A stretch of 64,000 nt of DNA from Nodularia sp. LEGE 06071 (GCF_015207755.1 NZ_JADEWH010000005.1:124001-188000); one strand, 5' to 3'; numbered from the stretch's first letter, positions 17,769 through 26,612 are shown. Program-made: numbers and translations. Notes: a model not told the origin generated them from the letters alone.

Positions 17769-18410
17769 TTGGGAATAGAATTACGCAGTTTTGTATTTCT
17801 CGACAACCTGCAACCTCAACACGCAGCCTATATGGGAACAGTATCCCAAGGTTTCCTGCCATTACCGGGAGATACATCACTGTGGATTGAAATCTCTCCG
17901 GGTATTGAAATTAATCGCATTACAGATATAGCACTCAAATCAGCCTCAGTGCGCCCAGGAGTGCAGATAGTTGAACGACTATACGGATTATTAGAAATTC
18001 ATTCTAGCTCTCAAGGAGAAACGCGGGCTGCTGGTCAAGCGATTTTAGCAGCACTAGGAGTCGAAAAAGAAGACGGACTAAAACCCCGTGTAGTTTCTAA
18101 CCAGATTATCCGTAACATCGATGCTTACCAAACCCAACTCATTAACCGCACACGCAGAGGACAGCTAATTCTAGCCGGAGAAACACTATATGTATTAGAA
18201 GTTCAGCCAGCTGCTTACGCCGCACTAGCTGCGAATGAAGCCGAGAAAGCAGCAGCAATTAATATCCTGGAAGTCCAAGCTGTGGGAAGTTTTGGACGGC
18301 TTTACTTAGGTGGAGCAGAGCAGGACATTCTCGCAGGTGCAGCTGGAGCATTAGCAGCCATTGAAAATGTAGCTGGTCGAATAAATCCCCAGGGTGGGGG
18401 AAACGAGTAA
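17769..18410 (+). CDS. ccmP: carboxysome shell protein CcmP (tandem BMC domain)
   Basis: The 213-residue product has two fused bacterial-microcompartment domains. The length and the N-terminal pattern ([18 protein letters not shown]) match CcmP, the BMC-T shell protein of beta-carboxysomes whose stacked trimers form a gated central pore for larger metabolites. The second domain contains the [15 protein letters not shown] segment and an Ala-rich helix before the end. The start is TTG at 17769, supported by GGAGAG eight bases upstream; no in-frame ATG fits. It is not beside ccmKLMN, which is usual because CcmP tends to be a satellite gene. A pentapeptide-repeat gene follows after 10 bp and may be co-transcribed. 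Confidence 0.92.
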   Translation: MGIELRSFVFLDNLQPQHAAYMGTVSQGFLPLPGDTSLWIEISPGIEINRITDIALKSASVRPGVQIVERLYGLLEIHSSSQGETRAAGQAILAALGVEKEDGLKPRVVSNQIIRNIDAYQTQLINRTRRGQLILAGETLYVLEVQPAAYAALAANEAEKAAAINILEVQAVGSFGRLYLGGAEQDILAGAAGALAAIENVAGRINPQGGGNE

Positions 18411-18420
18411 AGGAGAAAAC

Positions 18421-19227
18421 ATGGCAAATCGAGAGCATCTAGCTTTACTCAAAGCAGGTGCAGTCCAATGGATAGAGTGGAGACAGCAAAATCCCCAAAT
18501 GAAACTAGATATTAGCACCGCGAACCTCAAAGGAGAAAATCTCAGAGGCGCAGACCTCCAAGGAGTCAACTTAAACAAAGTCGATTTAAGTTATGCTTTA
18601 CTCGTGCGAGCCAACCTTAGTAATGCTGACCTGAGTGGCGCGAACCTGCACAAAGCCAAGCTGATAGAAGCTAACTTGAGCGAGGCTAACTTGAGTGTGG
18701 CTAACTTGAGTGGTGCTACACTTACCCAAGCAAATTTGAGTTACGCCAATCTCATTGGAGCTGACTTAAGTACAGCCAATCTTCAAGGTGCAATTATTGC
18801 TGAAGCTAACCTGATTGGAACTGACTTGAGAGACGCTAACTTGAGAGATGCAGATTTAGGTGCAGCGAAGTTAATCAGGGCTAACCTTGGTTTTGCCAAT
18901 TTGATTGAAGCCAACTTAATTAATGCTGACTTAAGTGAAGCCAATTTGTACGAAGTGCAATTAAACGGAGCTTACCTTTATCAAGCTGACTTTTACAAAG
19001 CTAATTTGCACCAAGCTCACCTTAGTGGCGCATATTTATTCCGAGCTAACCTTAGTCAAGCTAACTTGAGTGGTGCTAACTTAACTTGGACTAACCTCAC
19101 AGGAGCAAACTTGGCTGAGGCTAATCTCCAAGGAGCGAATTTGAGGGGTGCTAAACTCCAAGGTGCTAACCTCAAAGGTGCTAATCTTCAGGATACAATC
19201 ATGCCTGATTTATCTAAATGTGATTAG
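18421..19227 (+). CDS. pentapeptide-repeat protein
   Basis: From the ATG at 18421, preceded by AAAGGAGAA, the protein has 268 residues. After a 40-residue helical lead (ALLKAGAVQWIEWRQQNP) almost all of it consists of A(D/N)LXX pentapeptide repeats, about forty units, which predict a right-handed quadrilateral beta-helix. The short lead resembles a common N-terminal cap in cyanobacterial pentapeptide proteins. There is no signal peptide. Roles for such proteins are diverse (DNA mimicry, protein scaffolds, regulation), and none is indicated here. The gene follows ccmP by 10 bp, so co-expression with a shell protein is likely, but no functional link is known to me. Confidence 0.92.
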   Translation: MANREHLALLKAGAVQWIEWRQQNPQMKLDISTANLKGENLRGADLQGVNLNKVDLSYALLVRANLSNADLSGANLHKAKLIEANLSEANLSVANLSGATLTQANLSYANLIGADLSTANLQGAIIAEANLIGTDLRDANLRDADLGAAKLIRANLGFANLIEANLINADLSEANLYEVQLNGAYLYQADFYKANLHQAHLSGAYLFRANLSQANLSGANLTWTNLTGANLAEANLQGANLRGAKLQGANLKGANLQDTIMPDLSKCD

Positions 19228-19543
19228 GATATTGATACTCGCTTTGTTGGAGGAATAAACAAATTCATTATTTCAGATTTTTTTCGCAGGAGGTATTGGT
19301 TTATTGGTTACGAATACTAAACCTTGTTTAGAGAGTAAGCACAAAAAATAACTTGGAGAAAATGAAAATAAATAAAATTTGATCATTGTAATCTGGTAGG
19401 TATTAACTTATTAGTAATTCTTGTTTTAACTAGCAATAATTTTACTAAATTACTAGTATTATAAGGCTATTAAGTTAAATCAAGAAAAACTTTGAATTTT
19501 TACCATTCAGCCTTATTTAGGCTGATCGCAAAGGTGAAATTGA
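19228..19543. other. AT-rich intergenic stretch
   Basis: A 316-bp spacer between the pentapeptide-repeat gene and the accessory PD-(D/E)XK-like gene. It is strongly AT-rich and lacks HIP1 sites, hairpins or an obvious gene. It marks the left border of the accessory island. Confidence 0.5.
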
Positions 19544-19567
19544 TTGGAATTTAATAAAGTAGTTAGA

Positions 19568-20758
19568 ATGGAAGAACTAAAGCCTAATTTTACAACTGTA
19601 ACCAATTGCGAAGCATTTAAAATTACGTCAAAAATGCTTGAAGAAAGATTAAAAATCGCAAAATCTGAAGGACGAGAATATGGTTGGAGTCCTTTAGATG
19701 ACGATTATTGCTTACCTGAAAAAGATGATTTTAATTATGAAATAGCTTGCCCTAATTTTGATGTTGTGCAATCGGAAGGCAAGCCTTATTTTGTAGAAGT
19801 TTATGCTGTATTTGAATATCATCAAGGATATCGTAATCTATGTTTAGCATTTGCAAAGGTTTTTCAATTCAAAGGGGAAAAAAAATTGCAAGAATTTATA
19901 GATATAGCTCGGATGTATTCTTATATGAGGTTTTGCTTACGAGATCATGTTAGAGATTTAGATAAAAAATGGTGGAATGATTTTTTATTTAGTAATGTAG
20001 TTAGCAATGAAACTACCGTTATTTTCACAGAGGATAAACTGGTTGCCAACACTTGGGCTAATAGAACTTTTCCTAATAATAACTATAATGCCTGGATTGG
20101 TAAGTGTGGAGAATTTGTTTTTGCAACTTGGGCTGGCGAATGTGGACTTTCCATATCTAGGGTTGATCTTAAGGATCATCCTAGTGGTGACGAATACGAT
20201 TTTTCACACTGGACTCTTCTAACCAAAGAGGATGGAAGCATTTTAAAACTCGATATTAAAACTTTTCAACTGGATACTAAAAGAAAGAGAAATTGGTGGA
20301 ATGTAAATCAAAATTGTTTAGTAGGAGAACATCGTCAAGATGTCATTATTTTTGTTGTTATTGATGAAGATTTTAGAATGGGTAAAGTAGTTGGCTATTT
20401 ACTGCCTGATACAATCCTAAAAAATGCAGAATATATTTCTCCTCATTTAAATTATAATCCTTATGCCAAAGGATATTATAAAGTTTATTTAAGTGCTATT
20501 TATAATCCATACTATTTACGTGCTTTACTTGATTCTCCTAATCAAGCACTTAACGGATTATTTTTTGCATTTGAACCAAATAAGGTTTTTACAGAAATAA
20601 TCAAAGATTATCCTTTAGATCCAATGACTGCTTATAATCTAAGCTTATCTGATGATAGTTATTCTAACTTACATTATTATGATCCAACGCCAGGAGGTAT
20701 TAATAATCTTACAGCAAAACCCACATTGAAATTATTTATTAATAATCCTATCTATTAA
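19568..20758 (+). CDS. hypothetical protein with PD-(D/E)XK nuclease-like core
   Basis: I do not recognise a named family. The product has 396 residues from ATG 19568, or 404 if TTG 19544 is used. The central part shows a PD-(D/E)XK-like pattern: Glu in GKCGEFVF (residue 190 of the longer form), Asp in GDEYDF (219) and the D-x-K triad in LKLDIKT (237 and 239), with a hydrophobic strand VIIFVVID after it. This order and spacing fit a restriction-endonuclease fold. The N-terminal 180 residues and the C-terminal 110 are unassigned and rich in aromatic residues. The gene is AT-rich compared with its neighbours and convergent with an AAA ATPase gene. A nuclease function is inference from the motif only. 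Confidence 0.7.
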   Translation: MEELKPNFTTVTNCEAFKITSKMLEERLKIAKSEGREYGWSPLDDDYCLPEKDDFNYEIACPNFDVVQSEGKPYFVEVYAVFEYHQGYRNLCLAFAKVFQFKGEKKLQEFIDIARMYSYMRFCLRDHVRDLDKKWWNDFLFSNVVSNETTVIFTEDKLVANTWANRTFPNNNYNAWIGKCGEFVFATWAGECGLSISRVDLKDHPSGDEYDFSHWTLLTKEDGSILKLDIKTFQLDTKRKRNWWNVNQNCLVGEHRQDVIIFVVIDEDFRMGKVVGYLLPDTILKNAEYISPHLNYNPYAKGYYKVYLSAIYNPYYLRALLDSPNQALNGLFFAFEPNKVFTEIIKDYPLDPMTAYNLSLSDDSYSNLHYYDPTPGGINNLTAKPTLKLFINNPIY

Positions 20759-20833
20759 AAATTTATTTCTAATACTAAAAAAAAATAATTAAGAATTATG
20801 TCAACTTTAACAACATAGTGACGATGCCCCTAA

Positions 20834-22084
20834 TCATCCGCTATTTCTTTTTTCTGCTGTTACTATCCAACGAGGCCAAAAAGGATCGTGTCCGGGTAAA
20901 AGTTTTTGCAATTCCTGATGAATTTGTGGCTGGTTTCTCAAGTGTTCTGGAAAATTATTCATATCATCATAGCGCATCCATGCTTCTGCGGCTTCAATCG
21001 CTGTTTCTGCTTCTTGACAACGAGCTTGTTTGAGTCCAAATATTTCTGATGTTAACCATCCAACTGTATCTCCTTGTTTAACCCAAGATATTTCATCCAA
21101 GGAAACTTTTCCGTTTTCCAGTTCAAATAAAAATAATTTGTCTTGTTCTTCATCAAAAATTGGTTCTAAGGAAGCAAGTACCAAGGGCGAATGAGTTGTA
21201 GCTAAAACTTGTACTTTCATATTTGACTGGAACTCATTTAGCACAGATAAAATAGAGGGTAATATAACTCTTTGCCAGCGTGGATGTAGGTGAGACTCAA
21301 CTTCATCAATTAATAAAACTATTTGATTCATTGGTTCTTGTCTGCGGAGTTCCGAAGCTTTTTCATGTTCGTACCAAGCCCATACCAACAAGTACGCAAG
21401 TCCCAGAATACGCTTCATTCCTGCTGATGCTTGGATAATGGGAATATTTCCATAAGGAAGATTAATTGTAGGAATATCACGCACATCTTCCACAGATACT
21501 CGCGTTGGTTCTCCTATTTCTATCCATTCATCAGGATGAGGTGCAAGTTGTTTAATGACACGAGATAAAAGTTGAAATGGCGTTTTTTGTGCCTGATTTT
21601 GCCATTTAACCCAATCATGAATTAGACCATTACAAACAACTTTGCCTTTTAATTTTAAGCCATTCCAAAGTGTATCTGGGTCAAAGTTATAAGCTAAATC
21701 CCGCTTACGAGCAGGGTCAAAAACTGAAAACCCACCATCAACACGAACAAAAATTACAATATTTTTTGATGAGTCACTCAAAGACAAATTTTTTTGCCAT
21801 TTCTGCTCTGAAAAATTAAAGCTGCTTTCATTGTCTATCTCATCAAAAAGAATTTCCCAATTTCGGGTATTAACTTTGGAGATAATTTTTGGTAATTCAT
21901 CTGTATTTCTTTGGGGATAAGCGGGTTGGTCTACCCAATTTCCAGTGAGTACCCACCAAGCAACTTCAAGTAAAAAACTTTTACCTAGTCCATTATCCCC
22001 AGTAAAAATGTTGAGTCTATCAGCAAATTCAACATCAAATTGGGAAGCAGGTCCAACAGAATTTAAATGAAGTTCTTTTAGCAT
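20834..22084 (-). CDS. AAA-type ATPase, OLD/RecF-like ATP-binding protein
   Basis: The 416-residue protein is a stand-alone ABC/SMC-like ATPase of the kind annotated as AAA family ATPase. Walker A is GDNGLGKS at residues 29-36. Walker B is in IVLLIDEVESHLHP near residue 262, with the D-E pair and the ESHLHPRWQ extension typical of OLD/RecF-like proteins. A sensor-type TTHSPLVLASL stretch follows. No TOPRIM nuclease domain is attached, so a separate nuclease would be needed if it is an OLD-type defence component. The facing gene encodes a PD-(D/E)XK-like protein. The ATG at 22084 gives the standard N-terminus. The genes are convergent, not an operon. Confidence 0.88.
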   Translation of the reverse strand: MLKELHLNSVGPASQFDVEFADRLNIFTGDNGLGKSFLLEVAWWVLTGNWVDQPAYPQRNTDELPKIISKVNTRNWEILFDEIDNESSFNFSEQKWQKNLSLSDSSKNIVIFVRVDGGFSVFDPARKRDLAYNFDPDTLWNGLKLKGKVVCNGLIHDWVKWQNQAQKTPFQLLSRVIKQLAPHPDEWIEIGEPTRVSVEDVRDIPTINLPYGNIPIIQASAGMKRILGLAYLLVWAWYEHEKASELRRQEPMNQIVLLIDEVESHLHPRWQRVILPSILSVLNEFQSNMKVQVLATTHSPLVLASLEPIFDEEQDKLFLFELENGKVSLDEISWVKQGDTVGWLTSEIFGLKQARCQEAETAIEAAEAWMRYDDMNNFPEHLRNQPQIHQELQKLLPGHDPFWPRWIVTAEKRNSG

Positions 22085-22120
22085 TTGACTACTCCTTTAG
22101 ACCTTCACCATATTAAAAGC

Positions 22121-22210
22121 TACTGGGTCTAGTTTCCAGTTAACGCAACGCCCAGCTAACAGAAAAACTGCAAACCCGTCGTCACATCAACGCAAAAACT
22201 AGACCCAGTA
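22121..22210. mobile_element. 90-bp MITE-like element with perfect 15-bp terminal inverted repeats
   Basis: The ends TACTGGGTCTAGTTT (22121-22135) and AAACTAGACCCAGTA (22196-22210) are exact reverse complements. If the outermost TA on each side is a target duplication, the element fits the IS630/Tc1-mariner pattern of TA-targeting MITEs. The interior encodes nothing. It sits between the AAA ATPase start and the last cpcG stop. Confidence 0.7.
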
Positions 22211-22239
22211 TAAAATTTGAGACAATTAGATTTTAAATC

Positions 22240-23007
22240 CTAGCGTCTGTTACCACCACGGTAAGGAACTGCACTGAGATAATCAATATCAAATGCAGAA
22301 AGCTTTTGACCGTAGTTTCCTTTGCCACTCATAGATGCTGCCATGTCCGCATATTTGCGGGGGTCGCCTTCGGGGAGGCGTTTTTCTTGGAACTTGCGGG
22401 TGTAGAACTTCTCCAAGGTGAAGCGCCAATCGGTTTCGACTGTACCAACTTTTTCGCGGAAGTCTTCGCCGTAACGAGGAGTTACCAAGTTGTGGGGACG
22501 ACCTTCCATGCGTTTGCGTTGGTAGGGTACGATATTATCACCAAAGCTGTTGGTGTACTCTTCGCTGTCTACTAAAGCATCAACGAAGCCGCCAAAACCT
22601 TTGGTAGCAATAACGATTGACCAAGCAATTTGTTCGTCTTTGTTGTAAGACGCACGGCCTAATACACGCTTGAGAGTGATGTCTACTAAACGGTAGTTGT
22701 TGTTTGACGAGACAACTAAACGATAGAAGGCTTCAGACTTGGTTAAACCTCTGATGAAGTCCCGCACAGATAGGGAACCAGTTTTCAGTTGAGATTCTAA
22801 AGTCTTCTGGCGGTTGAACTTGAGGATTTCATGTTCACTGAAAATTTGGCGATAGGCTGCCCAAATGATGCTCTGGATATCAGTGTAAGAACTGACATCT
22901 TCAATGCGGTAGATATATGGTGTATCTTCATTCAGGTCAGCCACACCAAAACTCGCGACTCGGTGATTTTGACTGCTGGGTTTGTATTGAAGTAATGGCA
23001 GAGACAT
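22240..23007 (-). CDS. cpcG: phycobilisome rod-core linker CpcG (CpcG4-like)
   Basis: The 255-residue protein carries the PBS linker domain in residues of about 20-190, with the [10 protein letters not shown] and [14 protein letters not shown] segments and the [16 protein letters not shown] stretch. Rod-core linkers join phycocyanin rods to the allophycocyanin core. Its N-terminus ([16 protein letters not shown], then [15 protein letters not shown]) and length make it most like CpcG4 of Anabaena as I remember it. The C-terminal 60 residues are polar, without a membrane helix, so it is not a CpcL-type linker. It is the last gene of the cpc operon, 140 bp after the preceding cpcG. Confidence 0.92.
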   Translation of the reverse strand: MSLPLLQYKPSSQNHRVASFGVADLNEDTPYIYRIEDVSSYTDIQSIIWAAYRQIFSEHEILKFNRQKTLESQLKTGSLSVRDFIRGLTKSEAFYRLVVSSNNNYRLVDITLKRVLGRASYNKDEQIAWSIVIATKGFGGFVDALVDSEEYTNSFGDNIVPYQRKRMEGRPHNLVTPRYGEDFREKVGTVETDWRFTLEKFYTRKFQEKRLPEGDPRKYADMAASMSGKGNYGQKLSAFDIDYLSAVPYRGGNRR

Positions 23008-23147
23008 ACTGCGTTCTTCCTTTTATTAACAATGTGAACAAAAAGCTGACTCGGAAAACTCAAGGAGGTTTGAATCCTCAAACCCTCACTGATGCTTTAC
23101 TCATTCTCCCCCATTATGTTGATAGGTAGAGCTAATTCCGAAGTAAT

Positions 23148-23891
23148 TTAGCGCACGGGGAAATTGGCGCTGGAATTGATGGAAACCGGAATACCTTGGG
23201 GGTTGATATCCCTGGCCATGTCGGGAATTTCAACGCTGGCGAGGTTAACTGGTGTAAACTTCAGCATCTTGATTTCGATGGAGTTGGCTAATTCCATGAA
23301 GTTCTTGATGTCGCCTGCTTTATAGCGCGCATCTTCTAACTTGTCGCGCCAGTAGTTACCGTAGCGGGGTGTGACTAAATTAAAGGGTCTATCTTTGTTG
23401 CGTCGCCGTTGGTAGGGAACTATATTGTCGCCAAAGTTGCTTTGATACTCTTGAGAGTTAATTAAAGCATCAACAAAACCATTCCAGCCGAGGGTGGCTA
23501 TTTTGATTGACCAAGCAATTTCTTCGTCTTTGTTGTAAGACGCACGACCTAAAATCCGTTTGAGGGCAATGTCTACCAACCGATAGTTAGAGTTGGTCTG
23601 CACTACCAAATTCCGGAAGGCTTCGGACTTAGCTAAACCCCGGATGAAGTCGCGCACGGTAATGGCTCGATTCTTGATCTGAGATTCTAAGTTGGTCTGG
23701 CGATAGAATTTGAGGATTTCATGTTCGCTAAAAAGCTGCCGATAAGCTGCCCAAATTAATTCTTGGACTTCACTATCAAAAGCACAGTCTTCGATGCGGT
23801 AAATCCTGGGTGTATCTTCGTTAGGGACTTCGTAACCAGCTACGCGCTGATTTTGGGAACTGGGTTTGTATTCTAGTAAAGGGATTGTCAT
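23148..23891 (-). CDS. cpcG2: phycobilisome rod-core linker CpcG (CpcG2-like)
   Basis: The 247-residue linker has the same PBS-linker layout as its neighbours, with [27 protein letters not shown] and [16 protein letters not shown], and a polar C-terminal tail ending in NSSANFPVR. The length agrees with CpcG2 of Anabaena (247 residues, from memory). The tail contains no hydrophobic helix. It attaches phycocyanin rods to the core in the thylakoid-surface phycobilisome. It lies 37 bp downstream of cpcG1, with a short TTATCAG-type tandem repeat in the spacer, and 140 bp upstream of the last cpcG. Confidence 0.92.
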   Translation of the reverse strand: MTIPLLEYKPSSQNQRVAGYEVPNEDTPRIYRIEDCAFDSEVQELIWAAYRQLFSEHEILKFYRQTNLESQIKNRAITVRDFIRGLAKSEAFRNLVVQTNSNYRLVDIALKRILGRASYNKDEEIAWSIKIATLGWNGFVDALINSQEYQSNFGDNIVPYQRRRNKDRPFNLVTPRYGNYWRDKLEDARYKAGDIKNFMELANSIEIKMLKFTPVNLASVEIPDMARDINPQGIPVSINSSANFPVR

Positions 23892-23928
23892 TTTAGTTAT
23901 CAGTTATCAGTTGTTTGAGTTTGATGAC
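23892..23928. repeat. short tandem repeat between cpcG1 and cpcG2
   Basis: The 37-bp spacer contains about two and a half copies of an AGTTATC heptamer unit. It is a small STRR inside the cpc operon. Confidence 0.6.
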
Positions 23929-24768
23929 TTAGTTGGTAGGATTTGCAGGGATGTAACGATAAGGTAGAGCCACCGCTACAGGTTTCATGGTTGGTTGGGG
24001 AGTACCAATTTCGCGGGAGTTGTCGGGAATCTTGATATCTTTGATTTGTGAGGTGACTGTAGCTACTGTTCGTTGGTAGTTACGTTCGGGGGCGAGAATT
24101 TCCCCGGCCATACTCATGAAATTGGCAGGAATAACTCGACGAATATCTTCTTTGCTTAAATATCCGCTGGTACGGGCGCTATAGAAGGAACGACCACCGA
24201 TAGATTCCAACATCATGCGATCGCGCCAGTATGAACCGTAGCGAGGATTCACTAAGTTAAAGGGTCTGTCTTTATAGCGACGGCGTTGGAAGGGTACGAT
24301 GTCATCGCCAAAGTTTTGCAGATATTCTTCACTGTCTAACAAGCTATCGATGAAACCGTGTAATCCTTTAGTACCAATGACAATCGACCAGGCAATTTCC
24401 TCGTCTTTGTTGTAGGCGGCGCGTCCGACAAACCGCTTTAAGGTGATGTCAACTAAGCGGTAGTTGGTGTTGATATCTGCTACTTGTGTGCGGTAAACTT
24501 CCGATTTACCTAATCCCCGGATAAAATCGCGGACGTTAATTGCCCGATTTCGCAGTTGAGATTCCAGAAATTTCTGGCGATTGCTTTCGATGATTAAGTG
24601 TTCGCTAAAGATTTGCCGATATGCTGCCCAGATGATGGCATCAATATCTGTATCTGAGGTAGCATCTGCTAACCGATACATCGTGGGCGTGTCTTCGTTG
24701 GGTACTTCGTAGCCTTCAACACGCTGATTTTGCGTGGTAAATGAATAATTCAGTAATGGTATTGACAT
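23929..24768 (-). CDS. cpcG1: phycobilisome rod-core linker CpcG1
   Basis: This is the first and longest CpcG, with 279 residues, which matches CpcG1 of Anabaena in length and position directly after cpcF. The linker domain has [25 protein letters not shown] and [16 protein letters not shown]. The C-terminal extension (residues of about 195-279) includes an SRTSGYLSKEDIRR-like segment and ends near PYRYIPANPTN. No membrane helix is present. It lies 39 bp after cpcF on the same strand. It attaches peripheral rods to the allophycocyanin core. Confidence 0.93.
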   Translation of the reverse strand: MSIPLLNYSFTTQNQRVEGYEVPNEDTPTMYRLADATSDTDIDAIIWAAYRQIFSEHLIIESNRQKFLESQLRNRAINVRDFIRGLGKSEVYRTQVADINTNYRLVDITLKRFVGRAAYNKDEEIAWSIVIGTKGLHGFIDSLLDSEEYLQNFGDDIVPFQRRRYKDRPFNLVNPRYGSYWRDRMMLESIGGRSFYSARTSGYLSKEDIRRVIPANFMSMAGEILAPERNYQRTVATVTSQIKDIKIPDNSREIGTPQPTMKPVAVALPYRYIPANPTN

Positions 24769-24807
24769 ATTTACTTTTTCCTTGTTTTATGATATGTAAG
24801 GCAAGAG

Positions 24808-25407
24808 TCAGGAAATAGCCAGATGCACACGAGCGCGAATTGCTTTTTCGTCATCAGTGGCTAGCATCTGGTCTAGTCTCGTCCGAATGGTTTGCTGCAA
24901 ATCAGGTATTTTCGCCAAGGCTTGTAAACCGACAACAGCAGCATAACGGATTGACCACTCTGAGTCTTGGGAAATTAGCAACAAGGTTTCCAATGCTTTT
25001 TTCAGCGCTGTTTCCCTCTCGGCAGATTCGAGTTTATGCCAGTTTAAATTTCCCAATCCCTTGGCAGCAGCGCGGCGGACACTGGGAGCAAAGTCTGTAG
25101 CTGCGGCTGTGATTAAAACGTCTATGGCACGGGGGTCTGCGATCGCTGCTAAAGTACGAATCGAATAAGCCCGTGCGCCATAGTTATAATCGTCTATTTG
25201 GGATAGCAATTGTGGCACTGCTATTTCTCCCATTTCGGTCAATGCTGCCGCCGCCACCGTCGCTGCGGATGGGTTGTTATAACCAAACACCGCAATTAAC
25301 GTGGGAATAGCGGCGACATCTTTTGCTGCTGCCAAGTTTTGTACTGCCGTTACCATATTGGCTGGTGTATCTGCCTGGGCGACGGCACGAATTAATTCCT
25401 CAGTCAA
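24808..25407 (-). CDS. cpcF: phycocyanin alpha-subunit phycocyanobilin lyase, CpcF subunit
   Basis: CpcF pairs with CpcE to attach phycocyanobilin to the conserved Cys of the CpcA alpha subunit. The 199-residue protein is built of HEAT-like helical repeats: MVTAVQNLAAAKD and AIPTLIAVFGYN at the start, ARAYSIRTLAAI in the middle and PSVRRAAAKGLGNLNW later. Length and position between cpcE and cpcG1 agree with the known operon order. The ATG at 25407 begins the conserved MTEELIRAVAQAD. A heptamer repeat lies in the 80-bp spacer upstream. The operon position makes the assignment secure. Confidence 0.94.
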   Translation of the reverse strand: MTEELIRAVAQADTPANMVTAVQNLAAAKDVAAIPTLIAVFGYNNPSAATVAAAALTEMGEIAVPQLLSQIDDYNYGARAYSIRTLAAIADPRAIDVLITAAATDFAPSVRRAAAKGLGNLNWHKLESAERETALKKALETLLLISQDSEWSIRYAAVVGLQALAKIPDLQQTIRTRLDQMLATDDEKAIRARVHLAIS

Positions 25408-25452
25408 ATCCTGCGCTCCAATTCATGATTGATAATTCATAGTACGTAGTTA

Positions 25453-25487
25453 CGAATTACGAATTACGAATTACGAACTACGAATTA
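25453..25487. repeat. tandem heptamer repeat CGAATTA in the cpcE-cpcF spacer
   Basis: Five copies, one with a single change (CGAACTA), of a 7-base unit lie between the cpcE stop and the cpcF start. This is a clear STRR inside an operon, where it will be transcribed. Confidence 0.85.
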
Positions 25488-26318
25488 TTACAAAAGTGAA
25501 TCCATCAAGTTCATCACCTGGATAGCATTGTCAGAAACAGACAAAACATCTAACTCTGGGGTGAGTTGATGCTCTAGTAATCCTTTCAGGGCAATGAGTT
25601 TGAAGCTATTTTCTGCTTTAGCGATCGCGATCGCTTCTGCTGCTGTCATGTAACCAATTGCACCCAAATCCGCTAAAACCAGGCGGCGCAATTTCAGATC
25701 ACCACTGGACAACGTTTTCACTAATCTATCCCCATAGGCGGGGTCTTGTGTTAGTTGGTACATTGCTCTAGCGGCAGCACACTGCACTGCTGGGATTTCA
25801 TGCTCTAAAAACGGTGAAATTAAAGAAATAGCCTCAGTTGCACCAATAGCTCCCAAGGCTTCTATTACCGCTTCATAGGGCTGGGTGAGATGAGGGCGAC
25901 CCATTACTTGCACGGCCTGAGCAACACCCCCATCTAGCATTTTTATGAGTGCTGGGGCGGCAGTTTTATCCCGCAGCTTTTGCAAGGACTGGGCTGCGGC
26001 TTCGCGCACATAAAAATCATGACATTCCAAGCATTTAATTAAGCCTGGTATAGCTTTGGCATCACCTAATTTCCCCAATGCTCTGGCAGCATTGCGCCGC
26101 AGTGGATAACCTCCCATTTCTGTTCTGTCGGCTTCATCCTCTAACGCTGCAATTAAGGCATCTACGACATCTGGGTGGTTAACTCGAAATTTGCCCAGCC
26201 ACCAAGCTGCGTAATAGCGGAGACTTAAATCTGATGATTGCAGGTTGGCGAGTGCTAACTCTGGTGTCAACTGGGGCGCATTTTCTGCTGAATATTCTGA
26301 CGCACTGGGTTCTTTCAT
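25488..26318 (-). CDS. cpcE: phycocyanin alpha-subunit phycocyanobilin lyase, CpcE subunit
   Basis: CpcE is the larger partner of the heterodimeric CpcE/CpcF lyase that ligates phycocyanobilin to CpcA. The 276-residue product has several HEAT-like repeats: SLRYYAAWWLGKFRV, RRNAARALGKLGDAKA, FYVREAAAQSLQKLRD and a PHLTQPYEAVIEALGAIG segment that is well conserved in CpcE. Length and place after cpcD are normal. The ATG at 26318 lies 10 bp after the cpcD stop, which suggests close co-translation. Nothing is truncated. Confidence 0.95.
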   Translation of the reverse strand: MKEPSASEYSAENAPQLTPELALANLQSSDLSLRYYAAWWLGKFRVNHPDVVDALIAALEDEADRTEMGGYPLRRNAARALGKLGDAKAIPGLIKCLECHDFYVREAAAQSLQKLRDKTAAPALIKMLDGGVAQAVQVMGRPHLTQPYEAVIEALGAIGATEAISLISPFLEHEIPAVQCAAARAMYQLTQDPAYGDRLVKTLSSGDLKLRRLVLADLGAIGYMTAAEAIAIAKAENSFKLIALKGLLEHQLTPELDVLSVSDNAIQVMNLMDSLL

Positions 26319-26328
26319 GCGGTGGAAA

Positions 26329-26574
26329 TTAGTTTTCTTCTTCAGCGCTCAATGGTGAAATATTGATGATTCTGCCACCTAAGCGGTTAATGCGTTGCAT
26401 TTCTTCGTTCATCCGACTGTATGGCACTGTGATAAACACACTGCCACTGCGACGAATATCGAATTGATTTTTGTCAGTTTCTGCGTTTTGGCGCAAGCCT
26501 ACGACTTCATAACGAAATACTCGGCTTGCAGATGAAGAAACGCTACCAGCCCCAAGTGTGGTTTGACCGAACAT
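26329..26574 (-). CDS. cpcD: phycocyanin rod-capping linker CpcD
   Basis: CpcD caps the distal end of phycocyanin rods and limits rod length. The 81-residue protein is a single CpcD domain, with FRYEVVGLRQN, a run of beta strands through SGSVFITVPYSRMNEEMQRI, and the GGRIINISPLS end. The size is typical. It lies 38 bp after cpcC, whose C-terminal domain is of the same family, and 10 bp before cpcE. The ATG at 26574 begins the conserved MFGQTTLG. Confidence 0.95.
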   Translation of the reverse strand: MFGQTTLGAGSVSSSASRVFRYEVVGLRQNAETDKNQFDIRRSGSVFITVPYSRMNEEMQRINRLGGRIINISPLSAEEEN

Positions 26575-26612
26575 TACTTCTTATCTCCTCTATTGATTTG
26601 GGTAACGTTACC

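Noticed and set aside
20007-20222. Plus-strand frame inside the PD-(D/E)XK-like gene.
   Set aside because: It lies in another frame of a longer gene that has a nuclease-like motif, and is hydrophobic noise.
25453-25487. Tandem heptamers considered as a CRISPR array.
   Set aside because: The units are 7 bases and directly adjacent with no spacers; they are an STRR. No CRISPR array or cas gene is seen anywhere in the window.
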